From positions 78,422,382-78,486,381 of the forward strand of contig CM070713.1 in assembly GCA_036346275.1 (NCBI GenBank): DNA of 64,000 bases, in the 5' to 3' direction. A program made the translations under genes and the position numbers. Below, piece by piece: positions 24,092 through 33,713 of the stretch (position 1 is the first letter of the stretch; each line of letters starts with the position of its first letter). The stretch is from Otatea glauca (taxonomy: Eukaryota > Streptophyta > Magnoliopsida > Poales > Poaceae). The notes beneath the pieces were generated by a model. The model saw only the letters and a list, made by a program, of their open reading frames with translations, did not search any database and was not told where the DNA came from.

Positions 24092-24326
24092 CTAGGGGAC
24101 TATTTAGTTTGCTTCCAATGTTTACCAATGTTTGTCTTACCAAATTTTGGTAGCGTTGATCAAATTTGGTAAGATTTGGTTTGCTACCAAAATTTGACAA
24201 TATTCTCTTCTCTTTTGATTTTTTAGTTTATTTTCTTGTCAATCTTAGATCAAAATATTTGTAGTTAATTTGGTAACCAAATAAGATTTTGTACACAAAT
24301 ATGTGATCAAACAAAATAGCCCCTAG
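24092..24326. mobile_element. MITE with CTAGGGG ends
   Basis: Terminal inverted repeats CTAGGGGACTATTTAGTTTG and the reverse complement of CTAGGGGCTATTTTGTTTG. The interior is AT-rich. Superfamily not settled because the duplication length is ambiguous. Confidence 0.65.
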
Positions 24327-24516
24327 ATTTGCAAAAGAAAACGAGAATTACAAAAGCTAGGAACTCTCGGAAAGAGACGACTGCTGAATAGACTAATACA
24401 GTGAGCCAGCCAGAGACAGGTCTTCCTGGAGTCTACAAGCCATCAATGTATAGTGATGATGGTGTCAGATACACCAGGGATGTTACAAGCCTCTGCCTCT
24501 GTCTCCACGGGCAGTA

Positions 24517-24802
24517 AATAAGTGCGTGTACAGTGAGGTTATCTCAGCTGGCTTTTAATTTGTATGTATCAGTTTTAGTCTACGTGAAAGAGCGAGAAAA
24601 GAGAGAAAAAAAAGAGAGTTGGCTCTTATTTAATAGCTAGTTTTTTACGGAAGCATAGATAGATTATTTATGTATAAGAGAGAACAGATAGTTATTGCAC
24701 AATATTTAAAGATAATCTTTAGAGACAATTATTATAGAAACTGATTTTTAGTTTACCATTAACTAGTAGTGAACTTTGCTATCGTAGTTGCTCTAACAAG
24801 TC
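24517..24802. mobile_element. MITE related to the element nested at 40268-40522
   Basis: Shares an ordered set of motifs with the second copy, including CTCTTATTTAATAGCTAG/CTCTTATTTAGTAGAAAG, GTATAAGAGAGAA and CAATATTTA/CATAGTATTTA. Ends are approximate. Confidence 0.55.
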
Positions 24803-24949
24803 ACCTTCCCAGAATGATGCCTTCGCATGCACATGGTTGGCTGATTTCATTTTCGCATATGCAAGCAAACCGACGGACCGACCGATTCAGAAAAACCAGC
24901 GTGTGAATGCTGAATAGAACGGTGGCCCTCCAGCTTTCTTCCCCCCTAC

Positions 24950-25178
24950 ATGTTACTACTTACTAACTACATACTCCTAGGCTCCTAGCTTCTTGTCTCA
25001 CGGTACCTCACCACACATATCACTCACTCTTCACAGTACAAGAGCTGTGAAGTGAGCTAGCTCTCACACACACAGACACTGATTAGCCCTAGCTCACCCG
25101 CGTTGCCTGGTGCTCATGGGCGTTGGTACTGGCCAGTGAAATCCAGGAGAGGAGAAGGCTGCTCTGATCAATTCTTGC
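24950..25178 (+). promoter_or_regulatory. 5' region of the CLE gene
   Basis: Presumed promoter and leader. A short upstream ATG frame starts at 25115 and overlaps the CLE start in another frame, so it could act as an upstream ORF. No clear TATA box was identified. Confidence 0.35.
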
Positions 25179-25463
25179 ATGGCAAGAGCGCAATGGATTG
25201 GAAGGTCGAGTGCTGTGCTGCTGCTGCTGCTCCTGTGTGCTTTCCTTTGCGCCGTTGTGCTTGTCGTGGCGCTGGCTCCTCCGGGAGAGGGAACGGTGAG
25301 GTTGCCTGCGGCAGCGTCGTCGTTCTCGCAGGCCGGCGGCCGGCGCCTTCTACTGCCGGCGGTGAAGTCGAGGAGGTTCCGTCCCCGGAGATGGAACTCG
25401 GCCGGGATTGACGACAGCAAGCATGAGGTTCCGAGTGGCCCCAATCCAGACTCCAACAGATAG
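25179..25463 (+). CDS. CLE peptide precursor, TDIF (CLE41/44) class
   Basis: A 94-residue secreted peptide precursor. Residues about 8-33 form a hydrophobic signal peptide (LLLLLLCAFLCAVVLVVALA core). The middle is variable and Arg-rich. The C-terminus carries the CLE motif HEVPSGPNPDSN followed by Arg and the stop. TDIF, the mature peptide of Arabidopsis CLE41/44, is HEVPSGPNPISN; here position 10 is Asp instead of Ile. Known TDIF acts on PXY/TDR receptor kinases in vascular meristems, promoting cambial cell proliferation and suppressing xylem differentiation; activity of this variant is inferred. Arg residues upstream of the motif are plausible processing sites. The start is the only ATG giving a signal peptide. 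The gene is intronless and GC-rich, in otherwise AT-rich, TE-filled sequence. Confidence 0.88.
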   Translation: MARAQWIGRSSAVLLLLLLCAFLCAVVLVVALAPPGEGTVRLPAAASSFSQAGGRRLLLPAVKSRRFRPRRWNSAGIDDSKHEVPSGPNPDSNR

Positions 25464-25827
25464 ATCCATACCCGTTTCAGTGCTCCACTCCTTGCAGTCT
25501 AGGTGTCCCTCTTTTATTTTGGTATGGTTTTATTTTACGTTTTGCTCTCATGCTAGCATTTGATCATATCTTGATAAGAGAATGTACAAATAGATAAGTA
25601 TTTACTTTAGGTTGCTGCTCTTCTCATGCGCCATTAGAAGGTATCATTGCTGTCAAGTGAGCATTTCTCTAAGCACAATTAATGTTAGATGAGTAAATGA
25701 CTAGCTGGCCCTGTTTCTAAAAACATGGTACTTAACCGATCGGCAAAAAATTGAGAAACTAGAGCGCAAGCATGGATTGAGGAGAATCATTTTAGTCTGA
25801 ATCCTACATCCTCTGAATCACTCTCGG

Positions 25828-26750
25828 TAGGGATGGCAACAGTGCCCGATTAACCGTGTTCCCGTGGAGAAATATCTTAATGGAGGCGAGTATTGGACTA
25901 TTTTTGTTTGCTCATGGGTATAGAAATGGGAGCAATTCCTTGCCTATCGGGTAAACGGGTATGAGTGAGCTCTACCCGTACCTGTACTGCCCGTTTACCC
26001 ATCAACCAGACTGACAGGTGGGCGCCCTGGCTGCTCCAAAATCCTCAAATCCCTAGCCGCTGCTCTAAAATCCCCAATCACTGCTGCTCCAAAATCCCAG
26101 TCATCCCTGCCTACTAGCCCGACGCCTCGCCCGCCTTGCGCCCCTAAGGTCCTACCCCTTGCCGTCGCCTACCAACCCAGCCCCCGACGGCCCTGCACCT
26201 TGCTGTCGTGCCCCATGCCGTCGCCTGCCTGCCTGGCCCCCTAGCCGCCCTACGCCCTTGCGGCCGTGCCCCTTGTCACCGTGAGATGATGGGATGGTGG
26301 AGAGGGGAGAGGGCTCCTTCGTGTCGCTGGATCTCGTGAAACGCTGCCACCAGGTCACCGCAGAGAGGAGAGGGCTCCCTCATGCCACTGGATCTCCTCG
26401 ACCACCGCCGCTAGATCTCGTCGACGGGCACGTCGTGCGGATCCCCAAGGCGTTCACGGTGCTCCAGGCATGCGAGGTCGCCGGCGTCAACATCTCGCGC
26501 TTCTGCTACCACAGCCACCTCTCCATCGTCGGGAACTGCCGCATATGCCTCGTTGAGGCCTGCCCTCCCAGGTTCCAGCTCCTAGAATCTCTCAGCATCT
26601 TAGGGATTTTGGGTAGATTTGCATGCAATCTCTATTGGTTGTAGAAAATAGAATCTGAATTTCATTTGTGATTGTTGGTGAGAAATTGGATGGCGGGTAT
26701 GGGTATGGGCGAGCACTACCCGTGCCAGCCACGCTCGATTGCCATCCCTA
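25828..26750. mobile_element. hAT-like element carrying a complex I gene fragment
   Basis: The ends are TAGGGATGGCAAC and the reverse complement of TAGGGATGGCAATC. Flanks CTCTCGG and CTCCGGG suggest a slightly altered 8-bp duplication. Subterminal sequence has repeated GGGTA/TACCCG motifs in opposite orientation at both ends. The interior is GC-rich and contains an NDUFS1 exon segment; no transposase is present. Confidence 0.7.
26420..26557 (+). pseudogene. NDUFS1 (complex I 75-kDa subunit) 2Fe-2S domain fragment
   Basis: An open stretch encodes the start of the ferredoxin-like domain of mitochondrial NADH dehydrogenase subunit 1 (NDUFS1/NuoG): VDGHVVRIPKAFTVLQACEV, then FCYHSHLSIVGNCRICLVE. 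Three of the four 2Fe-2S cysteines of this domain are visible (FC..., NC.., IC). After LVE the frame departs from the family and runs to a stop at 26644, so the rest of the protein of roughly 700 residues is missing. The upstream in-frame sequence (26294-26419) is not recognisable as NDUFS1. It lies inside the hAT-like element, so I infer transduplication of one exon. The frame is open, but a functional product is unlikely. Confidence 0.85.
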
Positions 26751-26762
26751 CTCCGGGGCATA

Positions 26763-27180
26763 GTTTCAAATTTCATTTTCGGTTCACATCTCGCCACCCT
26801 CCGAAATCCGAAATTATAAAATATCTCAAAAATTCTGTTTTTAAACATTTTTTCATAGAAGATAACTTTTTAAAGGTTATTGGGCCAAATCTGGTCAAAT
26901 ACTTGAGATTTTGATGAGATTTGACTGAATATCACCGTAATTTTCGATATTATTGTAGCAATTTTTTTCATATTTTTTACTGGTTGGAATTTTAGATCCT
27001 GCCCTTGATCAAAATCCAAAATATCGGACAAAAGTTTTAAAATTTCGCTGAATTTTGAAACCTTCTCCTGAGTGTCAATGTAGGTCCGCCCACATCGCTG
27101 TGCATCTGTAGGAAATATTTTGGGCAGAGATTTCGTGGAGACTTTTCTGCTGCAGAAAGTCATATTCTAATAATTTTGGC
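26763..27180. mobile_element. Foldback element of the GTTTCAAATTTC family
   Basis: Opens with AGTTTCAAATTTCATTTTCG and closes with inverse-type motifs. AAATCCGAAAT and CAAAATCC motifs recur through the body. The same family occurs at 30208-31541, 59803-61229 and 61317-61962. Confidence 0.55.
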
Positions 27181-27462
27181 CTTGGACCAGCCATATTGCG
27201 TACTGTGTGCATGCAGTGCTCGGCTGATCAAAAAATAATATCAGTGTCATGTCCTGTTCTGTTTGGTCCATGCTTGCATCGGTCCGGCCGTTGCAGGCTC
27301 CGGCTAGCGGACAGCAGATTATGACTGGCGACTGACAAGGTGAATGTGCCTTCCTACTGTCAGCTACAACTAACTACGAGTACTAGTCCCTGCACCACAT
27401 CCACATGGCTCAAGCCTACAGGATACTCCAACTGAATGTACACTGCCGTTTTTTTCCGACTA

Positions 27463-27611
27463 CGAGGAAGACGTACTTGGCCTACGACTTTATAAAATTC
27501 TTACTGAGTGTACTTATATGTATAATAAGTAGGTATAAGTATTTAAACTAATGGATGAGGAAGACGCGTACTTGGCCTACGACTTTATAAAATTCTTACT
27601 GAGTGTACTTA
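27463..27611 (+). repeat. Tandem duplication providing an empty Helitron site
   Basis: A unit of about 93 bp (GAGGAAGACGTACTTGGCCT...TTTAAACTAATGG) occurs at 27463-27556. It starts again at about 27557 and is cut by the Helitron after ...GAGTGTACTTA; it resumes at 28317 with TATGTATAATAAGTAGGTAT. The first copy therefore shows the uninterrupted sequence ACTTA|TATGTATAA. Confidence 0.85.
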
Positions 27612-28316
27612 TCACTACTACTTCTAATTAGGAGTTGCTGGCAGTAGTTCGTTCTCCTTTAGATTATTTGATTCGTTGGATCTGACATGAACGACTGAGA
27701 TAGAAGATGATTTAATCATATCTTAGATGGAAGGATTTTATCATATCTTTTTTGAGTAGAAATATTATTTTAGCATATCTCTATTCACATGTTCTTACTA
27801 TGGAAGGATGTTATTCATATATCTTATAAATGGAAGGATTTTCTCATCATATCCTGTTTAGATAGAAGGATATACTCACCATATCCCATAATATGGGAAT
27901 TCTATCTCATCATATCTGTAAATACATAGATTAAAAGGAAAGAATCACGCAACCAAATCACGTGCCAATCACGAAGATGTCGGGGAGACCTGGCTTATAT
28001 CCGCCTGCGTACGCTGCCTTCTACTTTCATCTACTCCTTCCTCTTGACTTTCTCCTCCTTCAACGGTAAGGATTGATATCTCTCTACTAATTATAATTAC
28101 GAGTTGGTTGCGATCGTCCGTTCTCCTTCAGAGTACTTGATTCGTTGAATCTAACATGAACGGTTGAGATGGAAGAGGATTTAACCCGATAGTCAAATCT
28201 CTTCGGAGGAACAAATTTTTCCTACTATTGAAACATAACTAAAGTTAGTGTTCTTTGCAAATAAATTTTTTTGTCGTAAATTGAGTTTTCGTTGCAACAC
28301 ACGAGCACATGACTAG
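27612..28316 (+). mobile_element. Helitron with two 5' termini and one 3' terminus
   Basis: Starts TCACTACTACTTCTAATTAG at 27612 and ends CACGAGCACATGACTAG at 28316, inserted between A (27611) and T (28317). The neighbouring tandem copy is the empty site. A second 5' terminus, TCTCTCTACTAATTATAATT, begins at 28079, and the 110 bp after each 5' end are similar. Length 705 bp, no genes. AGATAGAAGGAT-like units recur in the middle. Confidence 0.85.
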
Positions 28317-28704
28317 TATGTATAATAAGTAGGTATCAGTATTTAAACTAATGGAAGAAGTCGTACATCCATAACTTCTCCATCTCACAAAGAGGTGGTT
28401 TCCCTGAATGTACACTACTGCTTGACACTTGTACACTAGCGGATATGCATGTTGACAGTTGATCCGGCAGATACTCATACGGTCATACTCAATTGTACAC
28501 TTGACGTATTGATACCTTGATAGGTGAAACACGGCCATGTTACATGTATGGCCATTGAAGAACGGCGACAATGTGACTTAATAGTTAATACTGACAGGGC
28601 AAAAAGGGACGCGCTGTCTACTGTTAAAGAAGAAGAAAACATACCCATAACTAAGAGGAAAAGTTGCTAATAAGACGAGTGGGCTGCTGCTTATTGCACG
28701 TAAT
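28317..28704. other. Continuation of tandem unit and intergenic sequence
   Basis: Up to about 28360 this is the right part of the duplicated host unit. The rest has no gene recognised. Confidence 0.45.
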
Positions 28705-30182
28705 TAGGGGTGGATAACGAGCCAACTCAACTCGACTCAATAAACTCGAGCTAGCTCGACTCGACTCGTTAACTTAACGAGCTCAAAACTCAACTTGGCT
28801 CGACTCGTTAAAAACTCGAATTACCTCGATTCGGCTCGTTAAGCTCATTAGTAATGTGAGCAATATAGCATACATCGGAAAGAAATACATCATGAATTAG
28901 ATTGAAATAACAGGTTCACTGGAACCAGTTGTTAGCAAGTAATAAAGGGACTGACCAGCAGTTTTATCTGTGCAAGTTCAAAATCAATGAAAGTTTTGCA
29001 AATTCTACAACTTATATAGGGAAACATAATAAATAATAATACTAGTAGAGGAAATAATATCCAACTCCTTCTCTATGTTGCAGGCTCTAGGGAATAATTG
29101 ATGCAGCTCACCGAAACAAGATAAGTTGTGTATCTATTCTATCCAGCACAACAATCATCCTACTCTACTGAGGTTGAGAACTTGAGATGCAATGCAGTAC
29201 AAATGCCATCTCCACAGTATGGGATCAAAAACAAAAATGCAGCATCAAGCATGGAATATAAGATAATTTATAAGCTGTTAGTCCATTGATCAAATTAGCT
29301 ATTTTCAATTTAATGCATACTAGCTACATCAGTTAGAACACCATTTTTAAGAAGAAACTTCAACTAAATTCACAGTTGTAACAACTATACAGCACAGTAA
29401 TGGTTAGCCAAGTTGCAAGCCTCAAAAGCCTGTGATCTAACTAGGTGCTCAACTAAATTCACATTTGTAACAACCACACCAAATTCTCAACCTCTGAAAA
29501 CATCCAATACCACGGCTACTCATATACAGCCAAGCAGCGGAAGAGAATGGTCACTAAAACCACATTTGTTGGACTTGGATTTACAAGGAAACCTCCAAAT
29601 TATCAGTAGATTAAACCAAGGGGAACAGGACGGCGGGGAGCAAGCCAAGAAAGCAAACCTTGGGCCGGAGGGGAGGAGCTCGGATCTAGCGGTGGAGCTC
29701 GACCGGGAGGGGCGGAGAGCAAGGGCGACGGCGCGGGACGGAGGCGGAGGCGGTGGGGTGGTCGTGGTAGAGGACGAGGGCAGCGGCTTGGCGAGGCGGC
29801 TGGAGGGGCAGATGTTCCCCACCGGGAGCGCGTTGGTGAGCAACGAGGTGGCGGAACTGGAGCAGGAGCTCGAGCCGGAGGTTAAGATGAGGGGACCAGA
29901 CCCAGTCCGCCGGTGCCCAGGGTGCGCCCCACGGGGTGGCGCGTCGGAGGGGAGGGGAATGGCGGATGCGGGATGCGGAACTAGAAGGGGAGGGGAATTG
30001 CGGCGCGTCTGAAGGTTGAAGAAAACGGCCAAACGGGATTATGGTTACAGAGTTACATGATTTTTTTTGGCTCGTTAAGCTCGTTAGCTCGCTAGGTCGA
30101 CTCGACTCGTTAAGGAACGAGTTCGAGTCGAGTTTTTGAGTACTCGTTAAACTCGCGAGTTTCGAGTTTTTTTTCACCCCTA
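28705..30182. mobile_element. hAT-like element with GAGCTCGACTCG-type ends and a captured GC-rich exon
   Basis: The ends are TAGGGGTGGATAACGAGC and the reverse complement of TAGGGGTGAAAAAAAACTC. The 8-bp duplications are CACGTAAT (28697-28704) and CACGCAAT (30183-30190), 7 of 8 matching. Both subterminal regions are rich in CTCGACTCG and CTCGTTAA motifs, in opposite orientation. No transposase was found. Confidence 0.75.
29640..30010 (-). pseudogene. Unidentified GC-rich exon fragment inside the hAT-like element
   Basis: A block of high GC with long open frames on both strands. The minus-strand frame encodes a Ser/Pro-rich N-terminus-like sequence containing LLTNALPVGNICPSSRLAKP, followed toward lower coordinates by AT-rich, intron-like sequence. 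The composition suggests a first exon with a transit-peptide-like region. I do not recognise the gene, and coding on this strand is an inference. Confidence 0.35.
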
Positions 30183-30207
30183 CACGCAATGATGCAAATG
30201 AGCCAGG

Positions 30208-31541
30208 AGCAATGTTTCAAATTTCGTTTTTGAACCACATCTCGTAGGCGGCCGAAATCTGGACGAAATTTAAATTTTGAAATCCGATAAATTTGAAATC
30301 GAGAAAATCAAAATTTTGACTGAAGTCACCAAAATTTTGGCGATTTTCAATCCCTGCGAAATGGTCTCCCAAGGCTAAAAAATACGAAAAACTATGCAAG
30401 CATTTATCTAGATTTTCTATCTATTTTAATGCAAAATACTAAGTATTTGCACATAAAATTCCCAAGTCAGAGTTTAGGTCAAAATACGTCATGCAAGGCC
30501 AAAATAGTTAGGGTTTCGAGTTTAGGCCGAAATACATCATTTAAGGCCAAAATCCAAGTTAGGGTTTAGACCGAAATACAATTTATCGAGGATTAAAAAC
30601 TTGTTATTTATTTGCGTCCTCAATTATTCGTGAACATACTCTATTAATAGGCCTACAACACATAAAGCCCATAATATAGAACGAAGTCCACCTTTATTCG
30701 AATGGTTAAGTCTCCGATCAGTTCAGTCAAGGTAGTTAACAAACTGGTCGGGGACAAGCGGTTATACCCGTAAATGTCTCCATGCGGACAATTGTTTGAA
30801 AGATACGCAACTACCTAGAAGTTATATCTAAAAAAGGCATCCTTTGGTGAGAAGGCACTATTTGACGAAAGATATCTCTCGATTACACGATGTCCCTCCG
30901 AAGAACAATTGTCACCTCTTCGTCGAACATAAATAGGGAACCCATTCTCATTATCAAGAGGAGAGGAGCAATCTGTTATAGACACAAATTGTGTAATCTG
31001 TGTACTCTGTTAGACCGCTTGGCTAATAAATAAGCAATTCCCATTATTTATTCACGAGCTTGGTTCACTAGGAGTCCTTAATTATCTTTTCATAAGCTCG
31101 GTTAAGAGATCCTAGGTCTTGGACATCGACACAATTTAAGGCCAAAATTCATGTTAGGGTTTAAGCTAAAATATAATTTAAGGCCGAAATCCAAGTTAGG
31201 GTTTAGACCGAAATACATCGTTTAAGGCTAAAATCCAAGTTATGGTTACATAATTTGTATATGTTTTGTTTTTCAAACTTTTCACATATATTCTTCATAA
31301 AAGGCATTATAATTCTACACAAAAAATTGGTATGTAATCCGATAAAAAAACCATACAAACTGGTCCAGAAAACCGAAATATCAGCGAAATTCACTGAGAT
31401 TTCGTTGAAATTTATCGAAATCACTGTAGTTAACCTTAATTTACTCTTTTTTTTAGTTCCACTGATTTGAAATCTGCTCCGACCAAAATCCAACATTTCA
31501 CCGAGATTTACCCGAAAAAAAAAGTTAGATTTTGAAGCTAG
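30208..31541. mobile_element. Foldback element of the GTTTCAAATTTC family, with nested LTR
   Basis: Left end GTTTCAAATTTCGTTTTTG; right end is a degenerate inverse. Around the nested LTR is an array of a roughly 43-bp unit (AGGCCGAAATACATCATTT and AAATCCAAGTTAGGGTTTAG blocks) at about 30465-30583 and 31132-31250. Confidence 0.5.
30584..31131 (+). mobile_element. Solo LTR inserted in the 43-bp array
   Basis: The right end is ACATCGACA. The left end is TATCGAGGATT, where TG has probably changed to TA. It is flanked by 5-bp duplications CAATT (30579-30583 and 31132-31136). The body matches 40763-41357 (shared CTCAATTATTCGTGA and GGTTAAGTCTCCGATCAGTT/AGTTAAGTCTCCGATCAGTT blocks). No internal retroelement genes. 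Confidence 0.75.
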
Positions 31542-31984
31542 CTAGGAGAGACAGAGTCGGCAGTTCGTCGCCCATTCCTTTCACGTCCGGACTCCGGACA
31601 GGCAGACGGAGCTGGAGCTGTGTTTCTTGTTGATACGTCAATCGGTCGGATGCTACTTGTTTGTCCTCGTCATGTATAGTACTCCACGTTGGAGGAGTAT
31701 TACGCGAGCACTACTTACCAACGAAAAAGTTGAAACAAAGAGATAGATCAAGGGGCATTAATAATGAACCAAAGTCATTGGATTCAGTGGCATGCGTATG
31801 TGCCAAACATATATTGCTGGGAAGTGTACAACTAACTAACTAGCTAGCATTCCCCAAATTAAACCCGTCACAAAGAAGAAACCACCTTGCTGCATTTGGT
31901 ACCTACCTTTCACTGGTCGTTGTAGCCTGCGCAGTTTCCACAACTTCAATTTCCAGCGTATCTAAGTTTATAGGAAGCATATTT
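31542..31984. other. Intergenic sequence, no gene recognised
   Basis: No conserved frame or terminal repeats seen. Confidence 0.4.
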
Positions 31985-32252
31985 TAAATAATATTTTTTA
32001 TTGTAACGTCACGAAAACTAATGAGGATACGTGCAGTCAAATTTTTTGAAACTTCAGCTATCGATATCTTTTTAAATATCTAGATTGAATGCATAAAAAT
32101 CATATGTGCAGATTCAACTTGAAACATACTTTCATAATATTATAATTTTATTAGATTTTTTAAACGCATTATAATAAAAATTAGTGATCAAAGTTGAGTT
32201 TTGGTGACAGTGTCGATGTCCAAAAAGGCAACTATTTGTGACCGAAGGAAGT
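31985..32252. mobile_element. Decayed Stowaway MITE
   Basis: The body parallels the Stowaway at 17710-17967 (TATCTTTTTAAATAT, CATATGTG(C/T)AGATT, CAACTATTTGTGACCG blocks). The left terminus is degraded, and the right ends GACCGAAGGAAGTA. Confidence 0.6.
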
Positions 32253-32521
32253 AGTATGGTATTTTCTTTATACCTCTAATAAATATTCAGATTTACTTGA
32301 TATTCTCCACGTTCATGAATTGAATATAGTGTCTAGAGATAATAATCAGGATAATCCGATCATTTTTACTATCTACTTAGTCCATATACTTAAAAGAAAA
32401 AATACCTACTACGAACTTACCGATATATAAGTTGGATCCTGACAAGATCAGTCAGGCTGTGCCTAGAAATCGCACGACACTAGCTTCTCCCCCCAGTCAG
32501 CCCACTCTGTTGGGAACCAGA

Positions 32522-32711
32522 GAATTTTTTTCTTTAATATTTATTTTTATTCTTTTTTTTAAAACTATGCGTCCAAATGAAAATTTTGCAAAATTGTACG
32601 TCCGTCGCCTCCGTCGCCCGTGTATGGGGCCGATCGCCCCAAACACGGGCGATTTGTCCCTGCGCCGTTTCTTTGCCGTCCACTGGCGTTCTTGCCGTTG
32701 GAGTGGGCCCC
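32522..32711 (+). repeat. Left TIR of the MULE
   Basis: Matches the inverted right end over GCGTCC(A/G)AATGAAAATTTTG and TGATTTGTCCCTGCGCCGTT-type blocks, down to GTGGGCCC. It contains extra sequence absent from the right TIR, which creates a 37-bp palindrome at 32616-32652. Confidence 0.85.
32616..32652. repeat. 37-bp near-perfect palindrome in the left TIR
   Basis: Arms CGCCCGTGTATGGGGC and GCCCCAAACACGGGCG pair at 15 of 16 positions around a CGATC centre. The inverted right TIR has only a single arm-like CGCCCCATACACGGG segment. Confidence 0.85.
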
Positions 32712-32799
32712 CATCGCCGAGACAGGCGTCGCCGAGCGGGGTGACAGGGGCTATAAGCGATCGCCCGAGCGGCGGGAAGCCAATGAGGCGAAGAAAAGA

Positions 32800-32855
32800 A
32801 AGAAGAAGAAGAGAAGAGGAGAAGAAGAAGAAGAAAAAGAAGAAAAAGGAGAGAA
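32800..32855 (+). repeat. Purine (GAA/AGA)n tract
   Basis: A run of AAGAAGAAGAG-type purine repeats, inside the MULE. It makes a Lys/Glu-rich open frame that I do not regard as coding. Confidence 0.7.
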
Positions 32856-33031
32856 AAATATATCGTCGTTTACGCAGGTATTTTTACAAAAAAATTATGA
32901 TTGTTTAGTTACGTAGAAGTTAAATGTACCATTTATTATTTAAAATTTTAGGATTTTGTAGTTTTAGAAAATTTAGTAGGAGTGTGTTATTAGAATTATA
33001 ATGTAGCATTTAATATTTAGAAAATTTAGGG

Positions 33032-33470
33032 TAGTGTTGTTTAGAAATTTCTCGGATAGCGTTTAGAATTTTAATGTAGTATTTAGTTTTTAGAAATTTC
33101 AGGATTATATAGTATTTAGTACGTTACAAATTTATGTAGTATTAGAAATTTATTTTAGTGTTTAGAAAATTTAGGATTATGCAGCGTTTAGAATTTCTCG
33201 CATAGTGTTGTTTAGAAATTTCTCGGATAGCGTTTAGAACTTTAACGTAGTATTTAGTTTTTAGAAATTTCAGGATTGTATAGTATTTAGTACGTTACAA
33301 ATTTATTATAGTATTAGAAATTTATTTTAGTGTTTAGAAAATTTAGGATTGTGCAGCGTTTAGAATTTCTCGCATAGTGTTGTTTAGAAATTTTTCGGAT
33401 AGCGTTTAGAACTTTAATGTAGTATTTAGTTTTTAGAGATTTCAGGATTGTATAGTACTCAGTATATAGA
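33032..33470 (+). repeat. 172-bp tandem repeat in the MULE
   Basis: TAGTGTTGTTTAGAAATTT starts at 33032, 33203 and 33375, giving a period of about 171-172 bp and roughly 2.6 copies. It is AT-rich and non-coding, between the left TIR and the transposase remnant. Confidence 0.8.
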
Positions 33471-33713
33471 AAGTGAATACAGTGAAAATAGTAGGCAATA
33501 TTTACAATTTTAATTTGGTAGGGTTAATGTAATGTGGCACAAATATAATGTTAGGACATATGGTAGGCAAGTCGAATTACTTATTTGTAGTCAAGATCAC
33601 TTATTTATAGTCGTATTTTGTAGTACGGTCAATGTACGTTTGTAGATTGTATTTTAGAGTAATAATTTTTAAATGGACGTTGCGATGTCGGAGAAATTGT
33701 ATTTCCAAATATT

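Noticed and set aside
25094..25456. 120-codon minus-strand frame opposite the CLE gene
   Set aside because: A shadow of the GC-rich CLE coding strand. The plus-strand product has a signal peptide and the CLE motif.
32432..32916. Lys/Glu-rich frames across the MULE left end
   Set aside because: They cross the element boundary and a purine repeat, so coding is implausible.
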